A stretch of DNA of 64,000 nucleotides from NCBI GenBank assembly GCA_013823945.1, contig PNMZ01000001.1, positions 186,001 to 250,000 on the forward strand. Reading direction: 5' to 3'. The notes beneath the pieces were generated by a model. The model was given only the letters and a program-made list of their open reading frames with translations. It searched no databases and had not been told where the DNA came from. The position numbers and the translations under genes were made by a program. Shown here piece by piece: positions 8,445 to 17,059 of the stretch. Each line of letters starts with the position of its first letter. The first letter of the stretch is position 1. This DNA comes from a bacterium (lineage in GTDB: Bacteria; Armatimonadota; Fimbriimonadia; Fimbriimonadales; Fimbriimonadaceae).

Positions 8445-8885
8445 ATGAAGAACATAAGCGTTACATCAACTATTGACAAACCTCGCGAAACGGTCTTTGC
8501 CGCCTTCACCGATTTCGACCAACTCGCCCGTGTCCTCCACTCTGCAACCGAAGTCACATTCGTCACTCCCGAAAAGACCGGTCTTGGCACCAAGTGGGTT
8601 CAAGTCACCCAAGAGGGCGAAGAAACGTCATCTGGAACTCACCACATCATCGAATTGACTCAGAACCAATCGTTCACCATGGTCAGTCTTGATTCAATAT
8701 CTAAAGAAACAATGAGTTTCACATTCGCCGACCAAGGCCAAGCCACTCAAGTCGATTTCCGAATGGAAGGCATCCCCATCTCCGGACTCGCCAAACTCGC
8801 CAGCCCATTCCTTTCCAAACTCATCAAGAAAGCAATGCAAGAAGACCTCGATCGTATGAAAGCCCATATCGAATCCCAATCATGA
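8445..8885 (+). CDS. SRPBCC-family (START/polyketide cyclase-like) protein
   Basis: A 146-residue protein of the helix-grip fold. It opens with the typical strand and helix (SVTSTIDKPRETVFAAFTDFDQLARVL), continues with beta strands around GLGTKWVQVTQEG, and closes with the long C-terminal helix (LSKLIKKAMQEDLDRMKAHIE) that lines the hydrophobic pocket. Such proteins bind small hydrophobic ligands; the ligand cannot be told. It lies between dapD and dapE, 6 bp after the former and overlapping the latter's ATG by 4 bp, so it is translated with the lysine genes though no link to lysine synthesis is known. Confidence 0.85.
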   Translation: MKNISVTSTIDKPRETVFAAFTDFDQLARVLHSATEVTFVTPEKTGLGTKWVQVTQEGEETSSGTHHIIELTQNQSFTMVSLDSISKETMSFTFADQGQATQVDFRMEGIPISGLAKLASPFLSKLIKKAMQEDLDRMKAHIESQS

Positions 8886-10009
8886 CCCCACGTCAACTTT
8901 TAGAATCTCTGATCGCCATACCCTCCCTCACACCCGGTGACGCCGGATGCCTGGACATCCTCGAAAACCTCCTCCAACAAAACAACTTCAAAACCCAAAT
9001 CCTCGAAACCAACAACCTCCGATCCCTCTACGCCACTCACGGAACCGAGCATCCAAACATCTGCTTCTCCGGTCACGTTGATGTTGTCCCCCCCGGTCCC
9101 CTCGAAGCCTGGCACACCGACCCGTTCCAACTCATCGAATCTGACGGCAACATCTATGGGCGCGGAACCGCTGATATGAAATCTGGCGTTGCCGCCATGA
9201 CCATCGCCGCGATCAACTACGTTTCCCAAAACCCCAATCATCCCGGAACCGTTTCCCTTCTCTTCACCAGTGATGAAGAAGACTCATCTCGCTTTGGCAC
9301 GCCGTACTGCCTCGATCAAATTCACCCGAAACTCACTGCCGCCCTCGTCGGTGAACCAACATCAATCAACCATTTGGGTGATGAATTCAAAGTCGGGCGT
9401 CGTGGGTCGCTCAACGGAATCCTCACCTTCACCGGCAAACAAGGCCACACCGCCTACGCCCACCTCGCCCTCAATCCCATCCACCAAGTCCTCCCCTTTC
9501 TTACCGAACTAAGCCAAATCATCTGGGACAATGGACACGGACCATTCCCTCCAACCACTCTCCAAATCGCTAACCTCAACAGCGGAGTCGGTACATTCAA
9601 TGTCACCCCCGGCGAGCTCAAAGTCCAGTTCAACGTGCGCAACAATCCCGCCTCTCCCCACGAAAAAGTCATTCAAACGGTCGAAGAACTCCTGCACAAG
9701 CACAACCTCCATCCAGCCGTCACGTGGGACGACTCCGCCCAAGGATTCTTGACCGAGAATCAGCATCTCCAAACCACCCTGAGTCAAGCTATCCAAAAGC
9801 ACACATCCCAAATACCCAAACCATCAACTTCTGGAGGCACTTCCGACGCCCGCTTCTTCGCGCTCAACAATATCCCCGTCATCGAGTTCGGCCCCATCAA
9901 TGCAACCATCCATGCCGCAAACGAGAGTATCCCGTCCGCCGATCTTGACCCCCTCACTTCTATCTATCAAACTTTCCTTCGCAACTATCTCGAAAACCCC
10001 AACTCTTAA
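8882..10009 (+). CDS. dapE: Succinyl-diaminopimelate desuccinylase (M20 metallopeptidase family)
   Basis: Removes succinate from N-succinyl-LL-diaminopimelate, a late step to lysine and cell-wall diaminopimelate. The two-zinc M20 site is visible: SGHVDVVPPG (His and the flanking Asp), GRGTADMKSG (bridging Asp), TSDEEDS (catalytic Glu and zinc Glu), VGEPTS, and the late His in GPINATIHAANE. A dimerisation domain sits in the middle after FKVGRRGSL. Length of 375 residues is normal. Because M20 members vary in substrate, the assignment rests partly on dapD being in the same transcription unit. ATG overlaps the preceding stop by 4 bp. Confidence 0.9.
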   Translation: MTPRQLLESLIAIPSLTPGDAGCLDILENLLQQNNFKTQILETNNLRSLYATHGTEHPNICFSGHVDVVPPGPLEAWHTDPFQLIESDGNIYGRGTADMKSGVAAMTIAAINYVSQNPNHPGTVSLLFTSDEEDSSRFGTPYCLDQIHPKLTAALVGEPTSINHLGDEFKVGRRGSLNGILTFTGKQGHTAYAHLALNPIHQVLPFLTELSQIIWDNGHGPFPPTTLQIANLNSGVGTFNVTPGELKVQFNVRNNPASPHEKVIQTVEELLHKHNLHPAVTWDDSAQGFLTENQHLQTTLSQAIQKHTSQIPKPSTSGGTSDARFFALNNIPVIEFGPINATIHAANESIPSADLDPLTSIYQTFLRNYLENPNS

Positions 10010-10065
10010 CATATCAAACCAGATAAAATCCGCCCCAGAACCAAAAGCGTTCAGGAAAACAACCC

Positions 10066-10470
10066 ATGGCAAACATAAAAGATATTGAAGGGATCGGTCC
10101 CGCATACGGCGAAAAGCTGGAAGCCGTCGGAATCAAGACCGATTCTGCTCTCCTCGAACAAGGCGCTTCAAAAAAAGGCCGACAAGAACTGGCTGAGAAA
10201 ACCGGCATCTCCGAGACCCACATTCTGAACTGGGTCAACCGTGCCGACCTCGCCCGAATCAAAGGCATCGGATCCGAATATGCCGATCTTCTCGAAGCCG
10301 CCGGAGTCGATAGCGTCCCCGAACTAGGTCAACGGAATGCCGCCAATCTCCACGCAAAAATGACCGAAGTCAACGCCGACAAGAACCTCGTCCGATCTCT
10401 GCCTAGCGAGAGCATGGTCGAAGGCTGGGTCGAGCAGGCCAAGGGTCTCGATCGAGTCGTTACTCACTAA
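10066..10470 (+). CDS. DUF4332 helix-hairpin-helix protein
   Basis: A 134-residue protein made of two tandem helix-hairpin-helix units: IEGIGPAYGEKLEAVGI near the start and IKGIGSEYADLLEAAGV in the middle, each followed by a LLEQGASKKGRQELAEKTG- or ELGQRN-type segment. DUF4332 proteins are predicted to bind nucleic acid through such motifs, but no function is proven. It is probably cytosolic, with no signal or membrane segment. It is followed by a strong hairpin that likely ends its transcript. Confidence 0.85.
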   Translation: MANIKDIEGIGPAYGEKLEAVGIKTDSALLEQGASKKGRQELAEKTGISETHILNWVNRADLARIKGIGSEYADLLEAAGVDSVPELGQRNAANLHAKMTEVNADKNLVRSLPSESMVEGWVEQAKGLDRVVTH

Positions 10471-10490
10471 CAACTATTCCCCAAACAACT

Positions 10491-10526
10491 AAGCGATATC
10501 TGGTGCACATTTTCCAGATATCGCTT
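10491..10526 (+). terminator. Hairpin, likely terminator after the DUF4332 gene
   Basis: AAGCGATATCTGG (10491-10503) pairs perfectly over 13 bp with CCAGATATCGCTT (10514-10526) around a 10-base loop. Only a weak T-tract follows, so termination may be partial. The stem is AT-rich compared with the other terminators here. Confidence 0.6.
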
Positions 10527-10553
10527 TACTATTCATGTACTCTTGAGTGGACA

Positions 10554-10745
10554 ATGGAACAGCTCATCAATCTTCTGAAAGAAAAAACTGGCATCGACGA
10601 CGCTACCGCTGGCAAAATCGCGAATTTCATCAAAGAGCACGCCGCTGAACTCCCCGCAATGCTTATAGGCGACAGTGACAATAAAGACAATCCAGTGGAA
10701 GGATTGATGGATGCCGCTAAAGGTTTCCTCGGCAACAAAGATTAA
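10554..10745 (+). CDS. Small (63-residue) helical protein, unknown function
   Basis: Predicted to be two amphipathic helices: MEQLINLLKEKTGIDDATAGKIANFIKEHAAEL and a Gly/Asp linker followed by a C-terminal GLMDAAKGFLG segment. This resembles short DUF2780- or DUF937-like proteins in style, though no firm family match can be made by eye. ATG 10554 is chosen because GAGTGG sits just upstream and a longer in-frame start at 10503 would begin within the terminator hairpin. It lies 65 bp before mscL in the same direction. Confidence 0.6.
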   Translation: MEQLINLLKEKTGIDDATAGKIANFIKEHAAELPAMLIGDSDNKDNPVEGLMDAAKGFLGNKD

Positions 10746-10810
10746 AAGAACATCGAAAGGCACAACTCCTGCGTCTTTCTTAACAACCCAACTGGGACAA
10801 AAACAAAATC

Positions 10811-11206
10811 ATGTCAATGGCATCAGAATTCAAAGAATTCATCGCAAAAGGAAATGTGATGGATCTCGCCGTCGGGGTCATTATTGGCGGAGCATTTGGA
10901 AAAATTGTTGACTCGCTCGTCAACGACGTCATCATGCCTCCCATCGGACTCCTCCTTGGCGGAGTCAACTTCGACAGTTTGCAACTCGTACTCAAGCCAG
11001 CAGAAGGCGAAACCGCTGCGGTCGCGATCAAGTACGGCAGCTTCATCGGCGGAGTCATCAACTTCCTCATCATTGCTTTCGTCATCTTTATGCTCGTGAA
11101 AGCCGTCAACAAAATGCGAAAGCCCGCACCCGAACCTGAAGCCGCACCAGCTGGCCCTAGCCAAGAGGAACTCCTCGCCGAAATTCGAGATCTGCTGAAA
11201 AAGTAA
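10811..11206 (+). CDS. mscL: Large-conductance mechanosensitive channel
   Basis: Homopentameric inner-membrane channel that opens under lateral membrane tension and releases solutes on osmotic down-shock. The N-terminal amphipathic helix ([42 protein letters not shown]) is the family signature and contains TM1 with the pore-lining glycines. TM2 is [26 protein letters not shown], followed by a Pro/Ala linker and a charged C-terminal helix bundle ending EIRDLLKK. Length 131 is typical. A clean terminator follows. Confidence 0.97.
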   Translation: MSMASEFKEFIAKGNVMDLAVGVIIGGAFGKIVDSLVNDVIMPPIGLLLGGVNFDSLQLVLKPAEGETAAVAIKYGSFIGGVINFLIIAFVIFMLVKAVNKMRKPAPEPEAAPAGPSQEELLAEIRDLLKK

Positions 11207-11228
11207 ACAACTTCGGCGAATCCACCAA

Positions 11229-11260
11229 ATCCCTGACATCAACTGTCAGGGATTTTTTTT
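11229..11260 (+). terminator. Rho-independent terminator of mscL
   Basis: ATCCCTGACA (11229-11238) and TGTCAGGGAT (11244-11253) form a perfect 10-bp stem with a 5-base loop, followed by an unbroken T-run to 11260. Confidence 0.95.
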
Positions 11261-11330
11261 GACCCCCTGTTAAAAATGCCTGCATCAACCGAATATTCAA
11301 ACCGGAATCCCTCCATTCGCAGGCGAGCAA

Positions 11331-12515
11331 ATGAAGAACAGGCAAATTGGCGCACTCTTTCTCCGTCCCAAAGGCGGCAGAGCCGCAACCGCAAACCATA
11401 CGGGAGAGACACCCCTCCGCAAGTGTCTCCGCCTTGCCACATCTGCCGGCGATATCAATGAAATTCTCAACGAGATCCTCAGGGAAGCAACCCTTGCTGT
11501 CGGTGCCGAAGGAGCCTATGCCCTCAGCATCGATCCTTACGATCCGGGTAGTTTGTCTGCGATATCTGCTTATTCGCCAAGTGGCTCATTCAACTTTCCC
11601 CACCAAGTCCCTATTCCAACCACAATTTCCGGACAGGCTAAAACAAATCGCCAAACGATCATCGTTCGAGCCCCAGATTCCGAGGCTTTTGGACAAATTG
11701 AATTTGGTCAAGTAGTAGAAGCGGTTCTCGCCGTACCCCTATTCGCCAGATCAAGCACCGCCTCCCTCAATGGTTCGGTTGAAACAGCTCAAGGCACCTT
11801 GACATTCATCTCTCAATCCAAGTCAACGAATTTCGACGAAGCGGCAAGATCAACTGCCGAAGACTTCGCCCACATTTTCAGCATGGCCCTCGCGAATGCC
11901 CAAAACGAACTGTTCCGGCGAACCACCTTGATCGACTCTCTCGAACAGATCTCGACCTACATCGAATCGAAAGATCAAAATCGCCGCGAGCACGCCACAC
12001 GAACTGCTCAAATTGCCGCAAAAATTGGAGAGAAGCTCGCACTCGCGCCCGAAACCGTCGAAGAAATCCGAATTGCCGCAACCTTGATGGATATCGGATA
12101 CATTGCCATCCCCGAATCCATCCTGCAAAAACCCGAAGCTCTCACTGCCGAAGAGTTCGCAATGGTGCAAATGCACCCGGTCATCAGCTACGAAATTTGC
12201 AAGAAGCTTGGACTTCCAGACCCCATTCTCGAACTGATCCGCACCCACCACGAGAAGCTCGATGGCTCGGGGTACCCCAGCCAAATCACAAATAACGAAA
12301 TCTCACTCGCTTCTCGAATTCTCATGGTCGCCGATGCATTTGACGCCATGCGATGCAAACGAGCCCATCGCGATGGTCTCACCCAAAAAGAAGCACTCAA
12401 ACAGCTCCTGATCGAAGCCGGATCCAAATTCGATCCTGAAGTGGTTCAGGCCCTCCGATTAGTCGTAGAAGAACGAGCACTTGATTATATCTATGGAGAC
12501 GCTGAAGCCGCATGA
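11331..12515 (+). CDS. GAF-HD-GYP protein with degenerate HD motif, first gene of pilus operon
   Basis: Residues ~30-190 look like a GAF sensor domain, and ~205-390 are an HD-GYP domain, the class that hydrolyses cyclic di-GMP. Present are the first histidine (REHATR, His221), the MHP histidine (282), and HHEKLDGSGYP (306-316). The central signature, normally LHDIGK, is LMDIGY at ~252-257: the metal-binding His is Met253 and the Lys is Tyr257. This suggests lost or altered phosphodiesterase activity, perhaps leaving a ligand-binding role. The stop overlaps pilM by 4 bp, so the protein is made with the pilus machine. Confidence 0.85.
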   Translation: MKNRQIGALFLRPKGGRAATANHTGETPLRKCLRLATSAGDINEILNEILREATLAVGAEGAYALSIDPYDPGSLSAISAYSPSGSFNFPHQVPIPTTISGQAKTNRQTIIVRAPDSEAFGQIEFGQVVEAVLAVPLFARSSTASLNGSVETAQGTLTFISQSKSTNFDEAARSTAEDFAHIFSMALANAQNELFRRTTLIDSLEQISTYIESKDQNRREHATRTAQIAAKIGEKLALAPETVEEIRIAATLMDIGYIAIPESILQKPEALTAEEFAMVQMHPVISYEICKKLGLPDPILELIRTHHEKLDGSGYPSQITNNEISLASRILMVADAFDAMRCKRAHRDGLTQKEALKQLLIEAGSKFDPEVVQALRLVVEERALDYIYGDAEAA

Positions 12516-13645
12516 ACAGGAACCTCCAGATTGGGATCCAGTTCAAAGCATCTACAGCCCGTCTTGCTTCAATTCGTCAATCCCTAAATCCAACTCTTAC
12601 TTTGACGGATACCCTTAATCTCCCCGGTGGCATCGACTCCACAGGGCTCTTCGTTGACCCTAAATCAGTCATTCAAATCCTTGCTGACTGGGTGACAAAA
12701 AACGAACTGCGGGGACAACCCGCCGTCTTCTCCGTTCCCAACAACTCAGCTTTCATCTCGTGGACCAAACTCCCGGACGTCACTGGACAGGAACTCCTCA
12801 GCGTTGCCCGCTACCGGCTCAGAAAGCAATTCCCAAAAATGGGTGAACATGCTGTTGTCGCCGTCGCTCAACCCAGCGGCTCCAACGAAGAGTCACTTGC
12901 CATAGGAGTCAATCGAGAGCTGATCGATCAACGCGCCGATATCATCGACCAAGCCGGCCTCAATCCCCTCGCTGCCGAAGTCGAAGCCCAAGCCATGCTC
13001 AGAATCGTTGATCACGGCGTCCGCTCAAGCGGCAACTTCGATCCCCATGCCAACTACTGTATTGTACAAATCGAATCCCTTTCAACCAATTTCATCGTTA
13101 TCCGTAGCGGCAAACTTAGCTTCATGCGAACTGTCCGCGTCGGAAGTCGCGCCATCGAGGAAGTCGTTAACTCTGCTCTGAGTGAGTCAGAGAAATCTCT
13201 CGAAGAAATCCTTTACGCCCCCACAACCTGGCTCTTCAACCGACAATTTCTCTCGTGCCTCAATTCAACCTTTGAACCCATCAACATCGGCGAACCAACC
13301 AATGCGCTCGTCAAGGAGTTCCGGCTCCTCCTCAACTATTTCCGAAGCCTCTACCCAGAAAGAAGTTACGAAGGAGTCATCAACCACCTCATCGTCCTCG
13401 GAAAAATCAGTCAACTTCGAGGATTCAACCGGGCAATAGCCGACCTCCTCGCCATCGAGATGGACGATTTCAATCCACTAGTTGGACTCGCCCTCGATCT
13501 TTCCCACCCAACCTATCTTCAAACCACAAAAACGAGCACTCAATTTACCGTCCCCCTTGGCCTTGCCCAAGCACCTTATCAAGTCCATCCATCTCAACAG
13601 GTCAACCATGAATCAGAATTTCGCTTCATCCGCCAAGCCGTTTAG
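12512..13645 (+). CDS. pilM: Type IV pilus assembly protein PilM-like
   Basis: Actin-like cytosolic component of the pilus alignment subcomplex; in the family it binds the N-terminal tail of PilN and the assembly ATPases. Here 377 residues include an opening strand (LQIGIQFKASTARLASI), an AVFSVPNNSAFISWTKLP segment, a QAMLRIVD helix and an EVEAQAM turn typical of PilM/ComM-type proteins, with a conserved RTVRVGSRAIEEVV stretch. Sequence similarity is moderate; the position before pilN-pilO-pilP-pilQ is the stronger argument. It starts 4 bp inside the HD-GYP gene. Confidence 0.82.
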   Translation: MNRNLQIGIQFKASTARLASIRQSLNPTLTLTDTLNLPGGIDSTGLFVDPKSVIQILADWVTKNELRGQPAVFSVPNNSAFISWTKLPDVTGQELLSVARYRLRKQFPKMGEHAVVAVAQPSGSNEESLAIGVNRELIDQRADIIDQAGLNPLAAEVEAQAMLRIVDHGVRSSGNFDPHANYCIVQIESLSTNFIVIRSGKLSFMRTVRVGSRAIEEVVNSALSESEKSLEEILYAPTTWLFNRQFLSCLNSTFEPINIGEPTNALVKEFRLLLNYFRSLYPERSYEGVINHLIVLGKISQLRGFNRAIADLLAIEMDDFNPLVGLALDLSHPTYLQTTKTSTQFTVPLGLAQAPYQVHPSQQVNHESEFRFIRQAV

Positions 13646-14234
13646 TCAGCTTGAACTCACCGCAAATCTGCTGACCGGATGGAAGGCAGACCGCGACAAA
13701 GCCCTTTCAAGCAAGAATCGGGCGAATGCGCTCTCCGCGACACTTCTTGTACTTGCCTTTGCTAGCATTTCGCTCACGTACTATGCTCAATCAAATGCAA
13801 TATCAAAGCTCGAAGATATTCAAGCCTCAATCATTGAAAATGGCGGTGAAGCCGATCCCGAAGATGCACCTGAGAACGGCATCATTAGTTTGAACCCAGT
13901 AGAGGAGGAACTACTGTCTCCCGAGGTTCAAGCAATTCTCACCGACGCAAAGGCGTCGAATGAGAAACTCCTCATCCAACTCGGAAATGCCCTCGTTCAA
14001 ACCAAATCCACCGTTCTCCTCGAATCGCTCGATGCCGAGTCCAACGATCAAATAGTTCGAATTAGTGGCAGCGCAACTACTCAAGAAATTGGCCAAGCTC
14101 ATGCATTCATCGCTCGCTTAGCCGCCAACAACCCCGGCATGAAGGCATTTCTGACAAACGTCGAACGACAACCAGAAAATCAATCCGCAAATCTTAGGAT
14201 CAACTTTGAACTATCACCCGGAGGAATTCAATGA
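13608..14234 (+). CDS. pilN: Type IV pilus assembly protein PilN-like
   Basis: A bitopic inner-membrane protein: a ~45-residue cytosolic N-terminus starting with FSQLELTANLL, one membrane helix (ALSATLLVLAFASISLTYYA) and a periplasmic part with an acidic stretch followed by a ferredoxin-like fold (TVLLESLDAESNDQIVRISGSA, then FLTNVERQ and LRINFELSPGG). In the family PilN pairs with PilO and contacts PilM. The ATG at 13608 has AGGT upstream and overlaps pilM by 38 bp; a longer in-frame start at 13482 lies deeper inside pilM and is unlikely. Confidence 0.82.
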   Translation: MNQNFASSAKPFSQLELTANLLTGWKADRDKALSSKNRANALSATLLVLAFASISLTYYAQSNAISKLEDIQASIIENGGEADPEDAPENGIISLNPVEEELLSPEVQAILTDAKASNEKLLIQLGNALVQTKSTVLLESLDAESNDQIVRISGSATTQEIGQAHAFIARLAANNPGMKAFLTNVERQPENQSANLRINFELSPGGIQ

Positions 14235-14770
14235 ACTTCCAGCTCAGTAGAGAATCTCAATTGCATTTATTCGTCCGCATCGGCGCAACCGCCATGGTTG
14301 GATACGTCCTTTTCTCACTGCCGAGCCTGGTTGCTACTAACCAAAAAATTAGCTCCGAACTTTCTCGTCTAGCGAGCCTAACTCCCACCCAAGAACCCGA
14401 AACCGAAGATCCTACGGTTAAACGAACTGCTGAAAGCGAAATGTCACAGTCAATTCGCGACTTCTCGCAATTCGTGGCAAAGATCGCCTCCAACAATAAT
14501 CTCACGCTAGAAAAGATCACCGGATCATCTTCTGAAAATCCCGTGACAATCGGCGAGAACACAAGCGCAGAGCTCAGCAACTCCGATATCGAATTCACTC
14601 TCACTGGGCAAACCAAGGATCTTTATGATGCCTTGGTTGCACTCAACGAGGATGATTTGGCATTCCGGATTCGTGCCATTCAAATGGGACGAAATGCCAA
14701 CATCAACGCCAAAAACGAACCCAGCAGCCTCACCGTCCGCGCCGAAATCTACGCCCGAACAAGCATCTAG
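14231..14770 (+). CDS. pilO: Type IV pilus assembly protein PilO-like
   Basis: A bitopic protein of 179 residues: short cytosolic start, one helix (FVRIGATAMVGYVLFSLPSLVA), a coiled stretch (NQKISSELSRLASL) and a periplasmic ferredoxin-like domain (IEFTLTGQTKDLYDALVALNEDDLAFRIRAIQMG), whose FTLTGxxxDLYxAL pattern is the PilO/GspM-like mark. It would pair with PilN and link the inner-membrane platform to the secretin. The ATG overlaps the pilN stop by 4 bp. Confidence 0.8.
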   Translation: MNFQLSRESQLHLFVRIGATAMVGYVLFSLPSLVATNQKISSELSRLASLTPTQEPETEDPTVKRTAESEMSQSIRDFSQFVAKIASNNNLTLEKITGSSSENPVTIGENTSAELSNSDIEFTLTGQTKDLYDALVALNEDDLAFRIRAIQMGRNANINAKNEPSSLTVRAEIYARTSI

Positions 14771-14777
14771 AACAACC

Positions 14778-15536
14778 ATGCAACTTCCACAAAATCCCCG
14801 TCTCGTCTTCGGACTCATCACCGGAGTCGTCGCCGTTACGATTCTTGGAGTTGGAGTTGGGCAATTCAACGCCCCTCCCTTAGAAATCTCCACTCCATCA
14901 TCAAAGTCAGAAGCTCCCCTAGCATCCGAATCAACTGAACTCACAATCCCAAAACTCACCGTCGATCCATTCGCGATGCGATCCCAGCTCGAGGACATCG
15001 CAAATCCTGAAACTCCCTCCGAATCCACGAATCCGAGCATCAATCAAACGACTCCAGCTCAATTTCAATCAAATCTCCCTAATCAGAGCCCACCGCGCTC
15101 CGCCACTAACCCCCAAATCGCCCCATTCAACCCCCGAGAGATTTCAGGATCAATCCCAGAAGAACCGAATGTTAGTCCCCTTCCAAACTCATCAAACCCC
15201 CAATTCTCAGATTTCCCACCCGTTAACCCATCCTCAAATGATCCAGGTTCGAATCCGGACAACCTTCTTCCACAATACGATAACTCAGCGAGTCCAACCT
15301 CTCAAACCCCTGAACCACCCAAAAACCCGAATTCCATTCGGTTAACCGCAATCATCATTTCAAAAACTCCGACCGCATACATCGCACTAGGAAACAATTC
15401 CGCTGTCGCATACAAAGAAGGCGAAACCATAAAACCTGGTTTGAAAATAATCAAAATTACAAGCGAAACCGTGACTTTACAAAAAGCCGGTAAAAGTGCT
15501 ACACTCTCCGTCGGCAAAGACGGAGTGTTGCCTTGA
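14778..15536 (+). CDS. PilP/GspC-like pilus assembly protein with long disordered linker
   Basis: A 252-residue protein: one N-terminal helix (LVFGLITGVVAVTILGVGVGQF), a long Ser/Pro/Asn/Gln-rich linker (~35-185) and a small C-terminal beta domain (IRLTAIIISKTPTAYIALGNNSAVAYKEGE, then IKITSETVTLQ). That layout is that of GspC or PilP, whose C-terminal HR domain binds the periplasmic N-domains of the secretin. No lipobox is present, so it resembles GspC more than lipoprotein PilP. It sits directly before the secretin gene, whose TTG start overlaps its stop by 4 bp. Function rests mainly on layout and position. Confidence 0.7.
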   Translation: MQLPQNPRLVFGLITGVVAVTILGVGVGQFNAPPLEISTPSSKSEAPLASESTELTIPKLTVDPFAMRSQLEDIANPETPSESTNPSINQTTPAQFQSNLPNQSPPRSATNPQIAPFNPREISGSIPEEPNVSPLPNSSNPQFSDFPPVNPSSNDPGSNPDNLLPQYDNSASPTSQTPEPPKNPNSIRLTAIIISKTPTAYIALGNNSAVAYKEGETIKPGLKIIKITSETVTLQKAGKSATLSVGKDGVLP

Positions 15537-17059
15537 CAGTAATCGGATACTTGCTCGCGCAAGTTCTGGTCCCTGAGCTGAGCGCCCCGCCGACAACGGA
15601 TTTGTTGGCATTAACTCAAACTCAGGCAACCGGGACAAGGAAAGTCACCTCGGACGGATCAAATACCGTTCGCCTTACCTCATCACGAGTTCAAAACATT
15701 GTTGCTGAACTCAAACCTTCCCCAGAACCAGCACCTGCACAGCAGTCGCCCGTTCCGGCACCAATTCCAATCGGACAAAGAAGGGCAACCCTCAATGCGT
15801 CAAATTGGGAGCTGTCCAACGCCCTTAGAGCGATCAGCCAAGAAACTGATGTCAACATCACCTTGGCCCACAAAGAAGATCCCAAAATCACTGTCCAGCT
15901 GCGCGATATGCAATTGGAAGAGATTTTGAGAGTCCTCGCCGCGCTCACTGACCTCAAATTTCTGCAAATTGACGAAAGTTACGTCATGGCTACGGTTGAA
16001 GTCTTGGAAGCGAGTTTCCCCCGGGAGTTTGCTGAGCAATACCCTAACCTCGCGAAGGGTTTACCCGACGAAATCGTCGTCAAATCCTACACCGTCTCTC
16101 ATGTCTCTGCTCGCCAAGCGGTCGAAACACTGAAGAGTCTCCTCAAAGAAAGCGAAGCCATCGGAGTCGCCGTTGGACCATCCCCCGGAGTGCCCGACAT
16201 CTCTGTCGGATCAAGCACATCAATCCGGAACGAGGGTAATTCGGGAGGAGCAACGGGCGGAAACTCGGCGGGAGTCCAAACCGGACAAGCAGAACTCGGT
16301 AACGGACGCACCATCATGCTCCGTGGCCCTCAAAAGCAAGTCAAAGAAGCCCTCAAACTTTTGAGAGAAATTGATAGCCCCCGGCCTCAAGTGAACATCC
16401 AAGTCCAAATCATGGACGTCAGCAACGACGCCATGAGAGAACTTGGAATCAGCTGGAACTTCGGCAACATCAACCTCACGGAGCGAACCCCCGCAGGGAT
16501 CGCCTTTGAAACCCTTGATCGAGGTCCCCAAACATTCCAAGGCATCATCAAAGCCCTGGAAAAAAACGGCAAAACTAAAATCCTTGCCGAACCCAACCTC
16601 GGCGTGCTCGATGGACAAAGTGCGTACATCCTCATTGGTGACCGCATCAACTACCCTGTTGTCATCGGACTCTCCGACAACAACACCCCCATCTATGACA
16701 TCAAAGAGGAAAAAGTGGGCGTCTACTTCCAAGTCGGCGCTAACATCACTGAAGAAGGCGAGATTATTCTCAATCTTTTCCCTCAAGTGAGTTCGATCAC
16801 CGGATTCCTCAATGTCAATGGTGCCAGCTATCCTCAAGTCTCAACTCGAGAAGCTCGAACCGTTATGAGAATCACCAGCGGCGAAACCATCGCCGTGGCC
16901 GGACTCATCCGCAACGAAGAAATCGAAAGTTGGGAAAAAGTGCCAATCCTGGGCGACATCCCCCTCCTCGGCGAGTTGTTCAAAAAACGCAAGACCACAC
17001 GCAACAACTCTCAAGTAATGATCTTCATTACGCCGACAATAATGGAGGATGAGTCTTGA
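15533..17059 (+). CDS. pilQ: Type IV pilus / type II secretion secretin (PilQ/GspD-like)
   Basis: Forms the multimeric outer-membrane gate through which the pilus passes. Residues ~80-160 are an STN-like domain (LSNALRAISQETDVNITLAH), then an N1-type repeat (KSYTVSHVSARQAVETLKSLL), then a Gly/Ser-rich loop, and the secretin core with ILAEPNLGVLDGQSAYILIGDRI, VGVYFQVGANI, REARTVMRITSGETIAVAGLI and the closing VPILGDIPLLGELFKKRKT. Length (508) is normal. The start is TTG at 15533, needed because no ATG lies ahead of the signal-like segment; it overlaps the previous stop by 4 bp. Confidence 0.93.
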   Translation: MTVIGYLLAQVLVPELSAPPTTDLLALTQTQATGTRKVTSDGSNTVRLTSSRVQNIVAELKPSPEPAPAQQSPVPAPIPIGQRRATLNASNWELSNALRAISQETDVNITLAHKEDPKITVQLRDMQLEEILRVLAALTDLKFLQIDESYVMATVEVLEASFPREFAEQYPNLAKGLPDEIVVKSYTVSHVSARQAVETLKSLLKESEAIGVAVGPSPGVPDISVGSSTSIRNEGNSGGATGGNSAGVQTGQAELGNGRTIMLRGPQKQVKEALKLLREIDSPRPQVNIQVQIMDVSNDAMRELGISWNFGNINLTERTPAGIAFETLDRGPQTFQGIIKALEKNGKTKILAEPNLGVLDGQSAYILIGDRINYPVVIGLSDNNTPIYDIKEEKVGVYFQVGANITEEGEIILNLFPQVSSITGFLNVNGASYPQVSTREARTVMRITSGETIAVAGLIRNEEIESWEKVPILGDIPLLGELFKKRKTTRNNSQVMIFITPTIMEDES

